A stretch of 35,156 bases of DNA, from positions 1-35,156 of the forward strand of contig CAMFHE010000047.1 in assembly GCA_945952045.1 (NCBI GenBank), written 5' to 3'. The notes below the pieces were generated by a model, which had not been told where the DNA came from, did no database searches, and saw only the letters and a program-made list of their open reading frames with translations. The position numbers and the translations under genes are program-made. This DNA comes from an uncultured Rhizobium sp. GTDB taxonomy: Bacteria; Pseudomonadota; Alphaproteobacteria; Rhizobiales; Rhizobiaceae. Below are positions 14,546-22,335 of the stretch, one piece after another. The first letter of the stretch is position 1. Each line of letters begins with the position of its first letter.

Positions 14546-15913
14546 TCAGAGCGCGACGCGCATTTCCAGATCGGCGCCGGTATCCTGGTAGAAACGGCGG
14601 GCGCAGACAACGGTGGCGGCGGCATCGGCCGGCTTGCCGTAGAAATAGCCCTGCCCCATGCCGCAGCCGAGTTCCTTGAGTTTTACCGCCTCGCGCATGG
14701 TCTCGATGCCTTCGGCGACGACCTCCAGGCCGAGACCGTCGCACATGGAAATGATCGCCTTGACGATCTGCTCGCTGGTGCGGTCGGTGGTAATGCGCGA
14801 GACGAAGGCGCGGTCGATCTTGACCTTGTCGAAGGTGAAATCGCGCAGGCGCCCGAGGCTTGACTGGCCGGTGCCGAAATCGTCGAGCGCGATATGAATG
14901 CCGGCCTGCCGCAATTCGCCGATGATGCGCTGGGCGGTCTCTGCATTGCCCATCACGGCGGTTTCGGTGATTTCCAGCTCCAGTCGTTTCGGATCGAAGC
15001 CGACGAGATTGAGGATCGACAGAACGTTGTTGGCGGTCGCCGGATCCATCAACTGGGCCGAAGACAGGTTGAAGGACAGGAACAGGTCGCGCGGCCAGGA
15101 GAGCGCCGCCTCCGCCGCCTTGCGCAGCAGCGCTTCCGACAGCGCGTCGATGAAACCGCGCTCTTCGGCCAGCGGCACGAAGACGGCGGGCGAGACGAAG
15201 CCGAGATCGGGATCGTTCCAGCGCGCCAAGGCTTCGAAACCCAGCACCGTGTCGTTCTGCAGATTGACGATCGGCTGGAAATAGACCTCGACCTGATCGT
15301 TGATGATGGCGTTGCGCAGCGCCTGTTCCAGCTGTGTCGCCCGTTTCATCTCTTCGGCGATCTCGCGCGAATAGACGGTGATCTGGCCGCGGCCGCGTCG
15401 CTTGGAGCGGTAGAGCGCGGTTTCCGCGCTTTTCACCAGGTCCTCGAAGCGCTCGCCGGCGAAGGGATAGATGGCAAAACCGAAGGAGGCGGAAAGACGT
15501 ACATTACGATCACCGAGATCGTAGGGCGCGGAAAGCACGTCGCGGATGGTCTGACCGAGCCGCTCGGCGCCGGAACGCTCGAAGATCAGCGGCAGCACGA
15601 AGGCGAATTCATCGCCGTCATGTCGGGTGACATAGGCGCCGCCGGGCACGCAGGCCTTCAGCCGATGCGCCACCTGGCAGAGGATTTCATCGCCGGCATC
15701 GGCGCCGAACAGGTCGTTGATCGGCTTGAACCCATCGAGATTGACGATGCCGATGGCAAAGGGCGCGGGATCCTCGGCGCGTTCGGCCGCCAGAAGCCGC
15801 ACCTTGTCGCGCATCCGGTAACGATTGCCGAGCCCGGTCAACGGGTCGGTATAGGCCATCGCCTGCAATTCGTTCTGGCTGACCTGCGGCAAGCCAGTCT
15901 CGATGGCTTTCAT
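14546..15913 (-). CDS. GGDEF-EAL cyclic-di-GMP protein, degenerate GGDEF
   Basis: Cytosolic protein of 455 residues from ATG 15913. A GGDEF domain covers about 18-180 (TDPLTGLGNRYRMRDKV, NLDGFKPIND) but its active-site motif reads DGDEF (99-103), with the first glycine changed. An EAL phosphodiesterase domain covers about 195-440 with intact GFEALARW (E227), FNLSS, LEITETAV, DDFGTGQSSL, KIDRAF and EVVAEGIET, i.e. the metal and catalytic positions needed for c-di-GMP breakdown. No membrane segment or sensor domain is visible. The frame is open to 16102; ATG 16012 is an alternative start, but the family-like N-terminus is MKAIETG. It follows the PAS/receiver gene by 127 bp on the same strand and may act with it. 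Best guess: phosphodiesterase whose GGDEF part is regulatory. Confidence 0.87.
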   Translation of the reverse strand: MKAIETGLPQVSQNELQAMAYTDPLTGLGNRYRMRDKVRLLAAERAEDPAPFAIGIVNLDGFKPINDLFGADAGDEILCQVAHRLKACVPGGAYVTRHDGDEFAFVLPLIFERSGAERLGQTIRDVLSAPYDLGDRNVRLSASFGFAIYPFAGERFEDLVKSAETALYRSKRRGRGQITVYSREIAEEMKRATQLEQALRNAIINDQVEVYFQPIVNLQNDTVLGFEALARWNDPDLGFVSPAVFVPLAEERGFIDALSEALLRKAAEAALSWPRDLFLSFNLSSAQLMDPATANNVLSILNLVGFDPKRLELEITETAVMGNAETAQRIIGELRQAGIHIALDDFGTGQSSLGRLRDFTFDKVKIDRAFVSRITTDRTSEQIVKAIISMCDGLGLEVVAEGIETMREAVKLKELGCGMGQGYFYGKPADAAATVVCARRFYQDTGADLEMRVAL

Positions 15914-16040
15914 GGGCACTTCGGCACGTCCTGTCTCTTCCTCCACACTGCAACAATGATTGAGGAATGTTAAAAAGTACCTTAGCGCGGATGCCCATCG
16001 ATCCGCGTTCATATCCCTTATTTTTGGGAGTTGACTCTTT

Positions 16041-17681
16041 TCAGGCGAAAGAAGCCAGCGCGCGCTGCAAAATATGCCGCTGGAAGACCGCTTCGAGCAC
16101 ATCCGGGCTGATCGGCTTCAGAATCGTGTCGTCCATGCCCGCATCCAGGCAGCGCTGGCGGTCGAGATCGAAGGCCTGGGCAAGAACGCCGACGATCGGC
16201 GTGTGCGTTCCGGTGATCGTTTCCTGCGTGCGGATGGCGCGGGCGGCCTCGAAGCCGTTCATGCCCGGAAGGGTCGTGTCCATCAGCACGATGGACGGCC
16301 GATGCAAGGCCCAGAAATCGACCGCCTCGGCGCCGTCGGTCGCCACGACATAGCTATAGCCGAGACTGTCGAGGATCTGCGAGAAGACGATGCGATTGAT
16401 GTCGTTGTCCTCGGCGACCAGCACGTCGATACCGGAAACAGCGGTCGGCGCGGTCGGTATTTCACGCCTGGGCGGCGATGCCGTCAGCGGTTCGCGGCGG
16501 TTGAAATGGCGAAGCGCGAGATAGCTGAGCCGCTCGGCAAACTGCGCCTCCTCCAGGCCGACCGCTTCATGGCCGCGCCGCCTTGCCGTTTCCAGCGGGC
16601 GCGCACCCAGTCGCTGATCGACGGCGACGAGATCGACCGAGACGCCGGCCATGGCGGCGGCGTCGAGAAAGGCGGCAAGCTCGGCCTCGTCGCGCACAAC
16701 GCAAGCATCGACGCCGAGCCGCTTGAGGGCAGGCAGGGCCGAGGTCGCAAGCGTCGCATCGGCGCTGACGACCAGCACGCGCCCGCCAAGCAGGCGATCC
16801 GGGAACCAGGTCTCGGCAGCCGCGTCCGGCGTTTCGCCGGCAACCGAGAGCACCGTTTCCGGCACGACGACCTCATCCCCGAACGTATCGAAATCCGAGG
16901 AATCGGCGACCGTGCTGACCAGGAAATAATGGCCCGGCCGGCCGAGCCGCCATTTGCGGGTCAGCACCGACAGCTCGCGGCCATCGGGATGGAAAAGATT
17001 TTCGGTGACGGTGGCCGCGAGGCCCGAATTCATCACCTGCCGGTCGACGGCATCGAAACGCGCGGCGAGCGCCGCCGGCATGGTGTCGAACAGCGACTTG
17101 CCGAGCAGATCCTCGGGCGTCATGCCGCGCAGCGTGCAATAGGCCTTGTTGACGGCGACATAGGTGAGGTTGCGATCCTTGACGAACAGCGGATAGGGCA
17201 ACGAGTCGAGGATCTCCTCGGTCAGCTGCACCCGCTCCAGATCGTTGCGCCACTGCTCCTCGCGGCGCTTGGCCTCGCTCGGATCGGTGATGACAAGCAG
17301 GCCGGTGCCATCGGGCAGACGGCGGCGCACGAGGCGCAGCCAGCGGTCCATGCCCTGTTTTTCGGTAACGTCGGCGCGTTCGCGCCAGAAGAGCGCCAGC
17401 CGGTCGGCGATCCAGTCGGTGCGCGCACCGGCGCCGCGCTGCGCGGTGCCGCCGAAGATCGAGCGCAGGCCGACATCATAGGCCGCGCCGAGGAAATCCT
17501 GCAGGCTGGTGCCGGGCACGACGAAATGCGGGCTGACGGGGAAATAGACGAGCAATTGCCGGCTGACGGCCAGGATGCGGTCATCGCGGTCGAAGAGAAT
17601 GAAGGCAGCGGTCAGCGCGTCGCCGGCCGCATCCAGCCATTGCCCGTCAAATCCCGCTTCGAATGACGCTAAGTCATTCAT
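16041..17681 (-). CDS. PAS and receiver-domain protein without kinase
   Basis: Signalling protein of 546 residues from ATG 17681 (GGAGAGTGGA upstream; ATG 17705 is an alternative). Order: PAS-like region (about 15-130), clear PAS domain (about 155-265: LDSLPYPLFVKDRNLTYVAV, GKSLFDTMP), a receiver-like but degenerate region (about 300-390: RVLVVSADATLATSALPALK, LVAVDQRLGA), and a full C-terminal receiver (about 418-540) with acidic pair ED (424-425), phosphoacceptor D468 in LMDTTLPGMNG and K522 in ILKPIS. The conserved Thr/Ser before the lysine is leucine (GVLAQA). There is no HisKA or ATPase domain, so it cannot phosphorylate itself. A PAS-sensing adaptor or phosphate sink is likely. Divergent from mutL, upstream of the GGDEF-EAL gene. 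Confidence 0.82.
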   Translation of the reverse strand: MNDLASFEAGFDGQWLDAAGDALTAAFILFDRDDRILAVSRQLLVYFPVSPHFVVPGTSLQDFLGAAYDVGLRSIFGGTAQRGAGARTDWIADRLALFWRERADVTEKQGMDRWLRLVRRRLPDGTGLLVITDPSEAKRREEQWRNDLERVQLTEEILDSLPYPLFVKDRNLTYVAVNKAYCTLRGMTPEDLLGKSLFDTMPAALAARFDAVDRQVMNSGLAATVTENLFHPDGRELSVLTRKWRLGRPGHYFLVSTVADSSDFDTFGDEVVVPETVLSVAGETPDAAAETWFPDRLLGGRVLVVSADATLATSALPALKRLGVDACVVRDEAELAAFLDAAAMAGVSVDLVAVDQRLGARPLETARRRGHEAVGLEEAQFAERLSYLALRHFNRREPLTASPPRREIPTAPTAVSGIDVLVAEDNDINRIVFSQILDSLGYSYVVATDGAEAVDFWALHRPSIVLMDTTLPGMNGFEAARAIRTQETITGTHTPIVGVLAQAFDLDRQRCLDAGMDDTILKPISPDVLEAVFQRHILQRALASFA

Positions 17682-18006
17682 TCCACTCTCCACGCCACAT
17701 GTCATCGGGCCGGGATCATCGCCATCTCGACAGCGCTATCAAGGCTTGCGCGTCAAAGGGCGGTTTTCAATTGCACCGAGGAAAACGACGATCCAAACGA
17801 CCGCTGCCGACGCCAGGCACACTTCCCCGCACAATGCCGTCCCGCCTCATCGACAATTGCCATGCTTCAATTAAGGCTAGATTAAAATCAGCCGTTCCGC
17901 GCGGGAATTCCGGACGTCGTGCACAACCGGTCGCCGGCGCAGCTTTTCCGGGATTGGCCGGCCACGCACATTTCCATCACCGGCGATTTCGGATAGAAGC
18001 GCAGGC
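17682..18006. other. 325-bp divergent interval before mutL
   Basis: Contains the two divergent promoters for the PAS/receiver gene and mutL, which I could not place with confidence. An AT-rich patch at about 17855-17890 (TTGCCA ... TAGATT, spacing 15) may belong to mutL. No open frame, repeat or RNA gene was recognised. Confidence 0.4.
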
Positions 18007-19827
18007 ATGCCCATCAGACAGCTTTCCGAAACCGTCATCAACCAGATCGCCGCCGGCGAGGTGATCGAGCGGCCGGCCAGCGCCGCCAAGGAGCTGATCG
18101 AAAACGCCATCGATGCCGGCGCGACGCGCATCGAGATCGCCACCGCCGGCGGCGGCAAGAGCCTGCTGCGTGTCAGCGACAACGGCGCCGGCATGAGCCC
18201 CGCCGACCTCGAACTGGCGGTAAAGCGCCATTGCACCTCGAAGATCGAGGAAACGCTGACCGATATCCGCACCCTCGGCTTTCGCGGCGAAGCGCTGCCT
18301 TCCATCGGCTCGGTGGCGCGGCTGACGATTCTCAGCCGCCAGCCGGGCGCATCCGAGGGCGCGGAGATTTCCGTCCATGGCGGCAGGCTGACGCCGCCGC
18401 GCCCGGCAGCCGTCAATCCCGGCACCGTCGTCGAAGTCCGCGACCTGTTCTTCGCAACACCGGCGCGCCTGAAATTTTTGAAGACCGAAAAGGCCGAGGC
18501 CGGCGCGATCACCGAGATCGTCAAGCGCATGGCGATTGCCTTTCCGAAGGTACGTTTCGTTCTCTCCGGCGCCGACCGGACGACGCTGGAATTTCCGGCG
18601 ACCGGCGACGACCATCTCGCCCGCATGGCGCAGGTGCTCGGCAAGGAATTCCGTGACAATGCCATCGAACTCGACGCCATGCGCGAGGATGTGGGCCTGA
18701 CCGGCTTTGCCGGCGTGCCGACCTTCAATCGCGGCAATTCGGCCCATCAATATGCCTTCGTCAACGGCCGGCCGGTGCAGGACAAGCTGATCCTCTCGGC
18801 CATTCGCGGCGCCTATGCCGAAACCATTCCGCATGGGCGTTATCCGATTGCGGTCCTGTCGCTGTCGATCGATCCGGCGCTGGTCGACGTCAACGTGCAT
18901 CCGGCGAAATCCGACGTGCGTTTTCGCGATCCCGGGCTGGTGCGCGGGCTGATCGTCGGCGCGATCCGCGAGGCGCTGGCGCAACAGGGCGACCGGGCGG
19001 CGACGACGGGCGCGGACGGCATGATGCGCGCCTTCCGCCCCGGCTTTTCTGGATTTTCACAGGCTGCGCCAGTGCAACCCTGGTCGGCGCAAAGCTCGCC
19101 GTCGCGACCGCTTGGGCTGGATTTTTCGACCCCCTTTTCCGGCGGTGTCGTGCGCGAACCGGCGCAGCAGCCGTTTGCCGCCTTCTCGCAGCCTTCGGCG
19201 CGGGCGGAAGAGCCGCTGGCAACTGCCGCCCCTACCGTCGACGTCGACCACCGTCTCGGTGCCGCCCGGGCGCAGATTCATGAAAACTACATCGTCGCCC
19301 AGACCGGTGACGGTCTTGTGATCGTCGACCAGCACGCGGCGCATGAGCGGCTGGTGTTCGAAGCCTTGCGAAAAGGCATGAAAGACAAGCGGCTGGCCTC
19401 GCAGGCTTTGCTCATCCCTGAAATCATCGACCTGCCGGAAGAGGATTGCGACCGGCTGATGGTGCATACGCAAGAATTCGACCGGCTCGGGCTCGCCATC
19501 GAGCGCTTCGGCCCCGGGGCGATTGCGGTGCGCGAAACGCCGGCCATGCTCGGCGAGGTCGATGCGCCCGGCCTTATCCGCCAGCTTGCCGACGAGATCG
19601 CCGAATGGGATACCGCCTCCGGCTTGGCCGCCAAGCTCGACTACGTCGCCGCCACCATGGCCTGCCACGGCTCGGTGCGCTCCGGCCGGCGGCTCCGGGT
19701 CGAGGAAATGAACGCGCTGCTGCGGCAGATGGAAGCGACGCCCGGCTCCGGCCAGTGCAATCATGGCCGGCCGACCTATATCGAACTCAAGCTTTCCGAT
19801 ATCGAACGACTGTTCGGGCGAAGCTGA
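18007..19827 (+). CDS. mutL: DNA mismatch repair protein MutL
   Basis: Couples MutS mismatch recognition to strand removal; 606 residues. The N-terminal GHKL ATPase (1-330) shows INQIAAGEVIERPASAAKEL, ENAIDAGATRIEI, DNGAGM and GFRGEALPSI. After a proline/serine-rich linker (about 340-415) the C-terminal dimerisation domain holds the endonuclease motif DQHA-x2-E-x4-E at residues 441-452, plus ACHGSVRSGRRL and QCNHGRPT, which complete the metal site. So this MutL is expected to nick DNA itself, as usual in bacteria without MutH. The length is normal. It stands divergent from the PAS/receiver gene and is followed after 32 bp by a fold-back element. Confidence 0.96.
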   Translation: MPIRQLSETVINQIAAGEVIERPASAAKELIENAIDAGATRIEIATAGGGKSLLRVSDNGAGMSPADLELAVKRHCTSKIEETLTDIRTLGFRGEALPSIGSVARLTILSRQPGASEGAEISVHGGRLTPPRPAAVNPGTVVEVRDLFFATPARLKFLKTEKAEAGAITEIVKRMAIAFPKVRFVLSGADRTTLEFPATGDDHLARMAQVLGKEFRDNAIELDAMREDVGLTGFAGVPTFNRGNSAHQYAFVNGRPVQDKLILSAIRGAYAETIPHGRYPIAVLSLSIDPALVDVNVHPAKSDVRFRDPGLVRGLIVGAIREALAQQGDRAATTGADGMMRAFRPGFSGFSQAAPVQPWSAQSSPSRPLGLDFSTPFSGGVVREPAQQPFAAFSQPSARAEEPLATAAPTVDVDHRLGAARAQIHENYIVAQTGDGLVIVDQHAAHERLVFEALRKGMKDKRLASQALLIPEIIDLPEEDCDRLMVHTQEFDRLGLAIERFGPGAIAVRETPAMLGEVDAPGLIRQLADEIAEWDTASGLAAKLDYVAATMACHGSVRSGRRLRVEEMNALLRQMEATPGSGQCNHGRPTYIELKLSDIERLFGRS

Positions 19828-19859
19828 AAAAACTGGAAATCGGGCGAGGCTCGGAGTAA

Positions 19860-20125
19860 TACCAACCTGCGGGGATATTGACCGATTGCGCCGGGGCGAT
19901 TTTTGCCGCCGGCAAGGCGAAAACCGCAGTCGGACCAGCAGGTCCGGCGAGGATTTTCAACGCGGCAGGCGACAAAAAGCGCCCGGCCCTCCGGGCGGGC
20001 CGTCTGTCGGCCACCGGACGTCGTCGCAATCCTCGACCGATGCCAAGGCATCGCTCTGCGGTATGCTCCTAGCCGGATGACCGCAGACGACCCGCGCAAT
20101 CGGTCAATATCCCTGCAGGTTGGTA
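19860..20125. mobile_element. 266-bp fold-back element (MITE-like) with 32-bp terminal inverted repeats
   Basis: Ends 19860-19891 and 20094-20125 are inverted copies of 32 bases with one mismatch, opening TACCAACC and closing GGTTGGTA. The trinucleotide TAA flanks both ends (19857-19859, 20126-20128), as a target duplication would. The interior is also a diverged inverted repeat: ACCGCAG (19923-19929) with CTGCGGT (20056-20062), CGAGGATT (19948-19955) with AATCCTCG (20028-20035). Between these, each half carries its own side hairpin with different sequence (CGGACC/GGTCCG at 19931-19946; CGATGCC/GGCATCG at 20038-20053), and the centre is GCCCGG-CCCT-CCGGGC (19981-19996). No protein is encoded. 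It lies between mutL and the DUF2093 gene. Confidence 0.75.
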
Positions 20126-20161
20126 TAAGGCAATCCGATGATCCGCGGCAGGAGAGTGCGC

Positions 20162-20392
20162 ATGAACCGTTTCGAAGGCTTCGGCAACACGGAAGCGAAG
20201 ATCAAATATCTCGATGCCGACTTCCAGATTCTGTCGCCCGGCCATTTCGTGACCTGCGCGATGACCGGCAAGCAGATTCCGCTCGACGAGCTGCGTTACT
20301 GGAGCGTCGCCCGGCAGGAGCCTTACGCCGACGCCGCCGCTTCGCTGGAAGCCGACAAGCGCGCCGGGGCCTTGCCGATCCAGCGCAACTGA
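20162..20392 (+). CDS. DUF2093 family small protein
   Basis: Cytosolic protein of 76 residues from ATG 20162, with AGGAG at good spacing upstream (an ATG at 20138 is less well placed). It matches the DUF2093 pattern of alphaproteobacteria: KIKYLDADFQILSPGHFVTC, AMTGKQIPLDELRYWSVARQEPY. Some members occur with zinc-ribbon-like cysteines; only one cysteine is present here. No function is known. Only 36 bp separate it from the fold-back element, so its promoter is either inside the element or it is transcribed through from mutL. Confidence 0.8.
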   Translation: MNRFEGFGNTEAKIKYLDADFQILSPGHFVTCAMTGKQIPLDELRYWSVARQEPYADAAASLEADKRAGALPIQRN

Positions 20393-20479
20393 TCGGGGGC
20401 GAAAGCGACCCCTTCCGGCTATCCCTAACCAAGACGCGTTGGTCGGCACATCCCCTTGCCCGCTTGCGGGGGAGAGCAA

Positions 20480-21520
20480 CTACGCCGTCTTGCCTTCCGC
20501 CAGCATCCGCGTCTTTGCGGCCTTTGCCGCCGCGTCCAGAATCTGGTCGGGCGCGTGTGGATTGTCGAAGGTCATTTCCACGGTGATGACCCGGGAGAGC
20601 GCGGCCAGTTCATCGGCCTTGCCGTGATGGCCGGCGAGACGCACGATATCCTTGGCGGTGGTGACCAGAAGCGCATCCTGTCGGGCAGCATCGGCGATCA
20701 GCTCGGCGATCTCGTCGTCGGAGAGATGGTGGTGGTCGCCAAAGACGCGTTTTTCGGCGATGACCGCGCCAAGCGCCTCGACGGTGCGGAAGAATTTTTC
20801 CGGGTCTGCGATGCCGGCATAGGCGAACACCTTGCGGCCGGCGAGATCGGGTTCGGGATGGATGGCGAGCGCGCCGATGACCACGCCCTTGCCCATGCGC
20901 GCCGCCTGACGCACCAGCCTGTCCGCCGCCGAACCGGCGCCGACCACCATCAGCGCCGAGGCATGGCGAAGCTGGGTGCGGATCGGGGCGCGCACCGGGC
21001 CGCCCGGCACCACATGGCCATTGCCGATGCCGCGCTGGCTGTCGACGACGATCAGCGCGTAATCGACCGCGAGCCGGGCGCTCTGGAAACCGTCATCCAT
21101 GATGATGACGTCGACGCCTTCCGCGACCAGCCGTTTTGCCCCCTCCACGCGTCTCCGGCAGACGACGGTCGTCGCCTCCTGCGCCAAAAGCAGGGGTTCG
21201 TCACCGACATCGACGGCGCGGTGACGGTTCAGGTCCACAAGCGTCGTGACGTCGAGCGAACCTCCGTAACCGCGGCTGAGGAAGCCGGGTTTCAACCCCT
21301 TGCGCTTGGCGGCCTTTGCCAGCGCCATGGCGGTCGGCGTCTTGCCGGCGCCGCCGACGGTGAAATTGCCGACACAGACGACCGGCACGGGGATGGCGGC
21401 GCGCTTGCCGTATTTCATGCGATGGCGGGCGACACGGCCATAGAGGAACGAGGCGGGCCAGAGCAGCCGCGCCCACAGGCCGGGTTTCGTCCACCAGAAC
21501 GGCGGCGCTTCGGAAATCAT
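20480..21520 (-). CDS. lpxK: Tetraacyldisaccharide 4'-kinase
   Basis: Inner-membrane-associated kinase that phosphorylates the 4' position of the lipid A disaccharide, the last step before Kdo transfer; 346 residues. The N-terminal amphipathic/hydrophobic segment (PPFWWTKPGLWARLLWPASF) anchors it, GNFTVGGAGKTPTA (51-64) is the P-loop, and IIMDDGFQ carries the catalytic aspartates. GFLSRGYGG and GDEPLLLA are further family motifs, and HHHLSDDEI and LVTTAKDIVRL appear later. It starts 4 bp after the HAD phosphatase gene and ends the minus-strand envelope cluster. Confidence 0.95.
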   Translation of the reverse strand: MISEAPPFWWTKPGLWARLLWPASFLYGRVARHRMKYGKRAAIPVPVVCVGNFTVGGAGKTPTAMALAKAAKRKGLKPGFLSRGYGGSLDVTTLVDLNRHRAVDVGDEPLLLAQEATTVVCRRRVEGAKRLVAEGVDVIIMDDGFQSARLAVDYALIVVDSQRGIGNGHVVPGGPVRAPIRTQLRHASALMVVGAGSAADRLVRQAARMGKGVVIGALAIHPEPDLAGRKVFAYAGIADPEKFFRTVEALGAVIAEKRVFGDHHHLSDDEIAELIADAARQDALLVTTAKDIVRLAGHHGKADELAALSRVITVEMTFDNPHAPDQILDAAAKAAKTRMLAEGKTA

Positions 21521-21524
21521 CCCG

Positions 21525-22250
21525 TCACGCCGCTTCGAGGGCCGGCAGAACGCTTTCCAGCTCGGTGATATCGTTGAGGCAATGGTCGCTGGCGGCGGAA
21601 AGCGAGGCGCGCGAGCCGGTGCCGGTCAGCACCGCCACCGTCATGCCGGCGCCGGCATTGCGGCCCATATGCATGTCGTGATTGTTGTCGCCGACCATGA
21701 CCACCTCTTCCGGGATAACGCCGACCGTGGCGCAGAAACCGAGCAGCATGCCCGGCTCCGGCTTGACGCCGTAACCGCTGTCGTAACCGGCGACGTAATC
21801 GAGATAGCCGGCAAAGCCGAAGCGTTCGGCGGTCGCGCGGATCGAGCGCTCGTTGTCGCTGGAAGCGACGCCGAGGTAATAGCCCCTCGCCTTCAGCGCG
21901 GCGAAATAAGGGCCGAGATCGGTAACTGCGACGGCGCGGTCGGCGCCGGCGGCAAACAGGGCATCGAGTTCGCCGATGAGTTCGGCGGCGGCCATCGGCG
22001 AGCCGGCGGCGACCAGGCCATGGGCGATCTCGACGGTATTGCCGGCAGCCAGCAGGCTGTCGGGCATCACATGGCCGGTTTCCGGATCCATGCCGCAACC
22101 GCGCAGCAGCTGCGCGGCCAGCGCCTCGTCGCCCTGGGCGGCAAAAAGCGCAAGCTCGCGGTTCACCGGCAGCCAGCTCTTGGCATAATCCAACAGGGTT
22201 CCGTCCTTGTCGAACAGGATGGCCTTGATGCGGGGCGACGGTGACGACAT
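21525..22250 (-). CDS. HAD-superfamily phosphatase (phosphoglycolate phosphatase-like)
   Basis: Soluble HAD hydrolase of 241 residues with all four motifs: ILFDKDGTLL (nucleophile D14, acid D16), VASSDNERSIRA (motif II serine), GVKPEPGM (lysine) and VVMVGDNNHDMHMG (metal aspartates). The cap domain lies between about residues 20 and 95. It belongs to the phosphoglycolate-phosphatase-like group, but substrate cannot be read from sequence. It is placed between waaA and lpxK and overlaps translationally close to lpxK (4-bp gap), which suggests co-expression with lipid A genes; a direct role there is only inferred. Confidence 0.85.
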   Translation of the reverse strand: MSSPSPRIKAILFDKDGTLLDYAKSWLPVNRELALFAAQGDEALAAQLLRGCGMDPETGHVMPDSLLAAGNTVEIAHGLVAAGSPMAAAELIGELDALFAAGADRAVAVTDLGPYFAALKARGYYLGVASSDNERSIRATAERFGFAGYLDYVAGYDSGYGVKPEPGMLLGFCATVGVIPEEVVMVGDNNHDMHMGRNAGAGMTVAVLTGTGSRASLSAASDHCLNDITELESVLPALEAA

Positions 22251-22285
22251 GGGCTGCTCCTCCTGCGGGTCGGTGTTTGTTTTAT

Positions 22286-22331
22286 CGCATTTCCAAACGG
22301 AAAACGGTGTCCTCTTTTCCTGGAAACGCTT
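22286..22331. repeat. Short dispersed-repeat-like sequence between HAD gene and waaA
   Basis: GCATTTCC at the left and GGAAACGC at the right pair with one mismatch, and inside lies TTTCC-AAAC-GGAAA. From memory this pattern (catttccaaacggaaaac ... cttttcctggaaa) recurs between genes in rhizobia; no second copy is present in this window. Confidence 0.4.
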
Positions 22332-22335
22332 TCGG

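Noticed and set aside
16074..17666. A 530-codon open frame opposite the PAS/receiver gene
   Set aside because: No recognisable domain, and the PAS and receiver motifs are clear on the minus strand.
19903..20586. A 227-codon frame crossing the fold-back element
   Set aside because: It runs through palindromic DNA, over the DUF2093 gene in another frame and into lpxK antisense; composition and context argue against coding.
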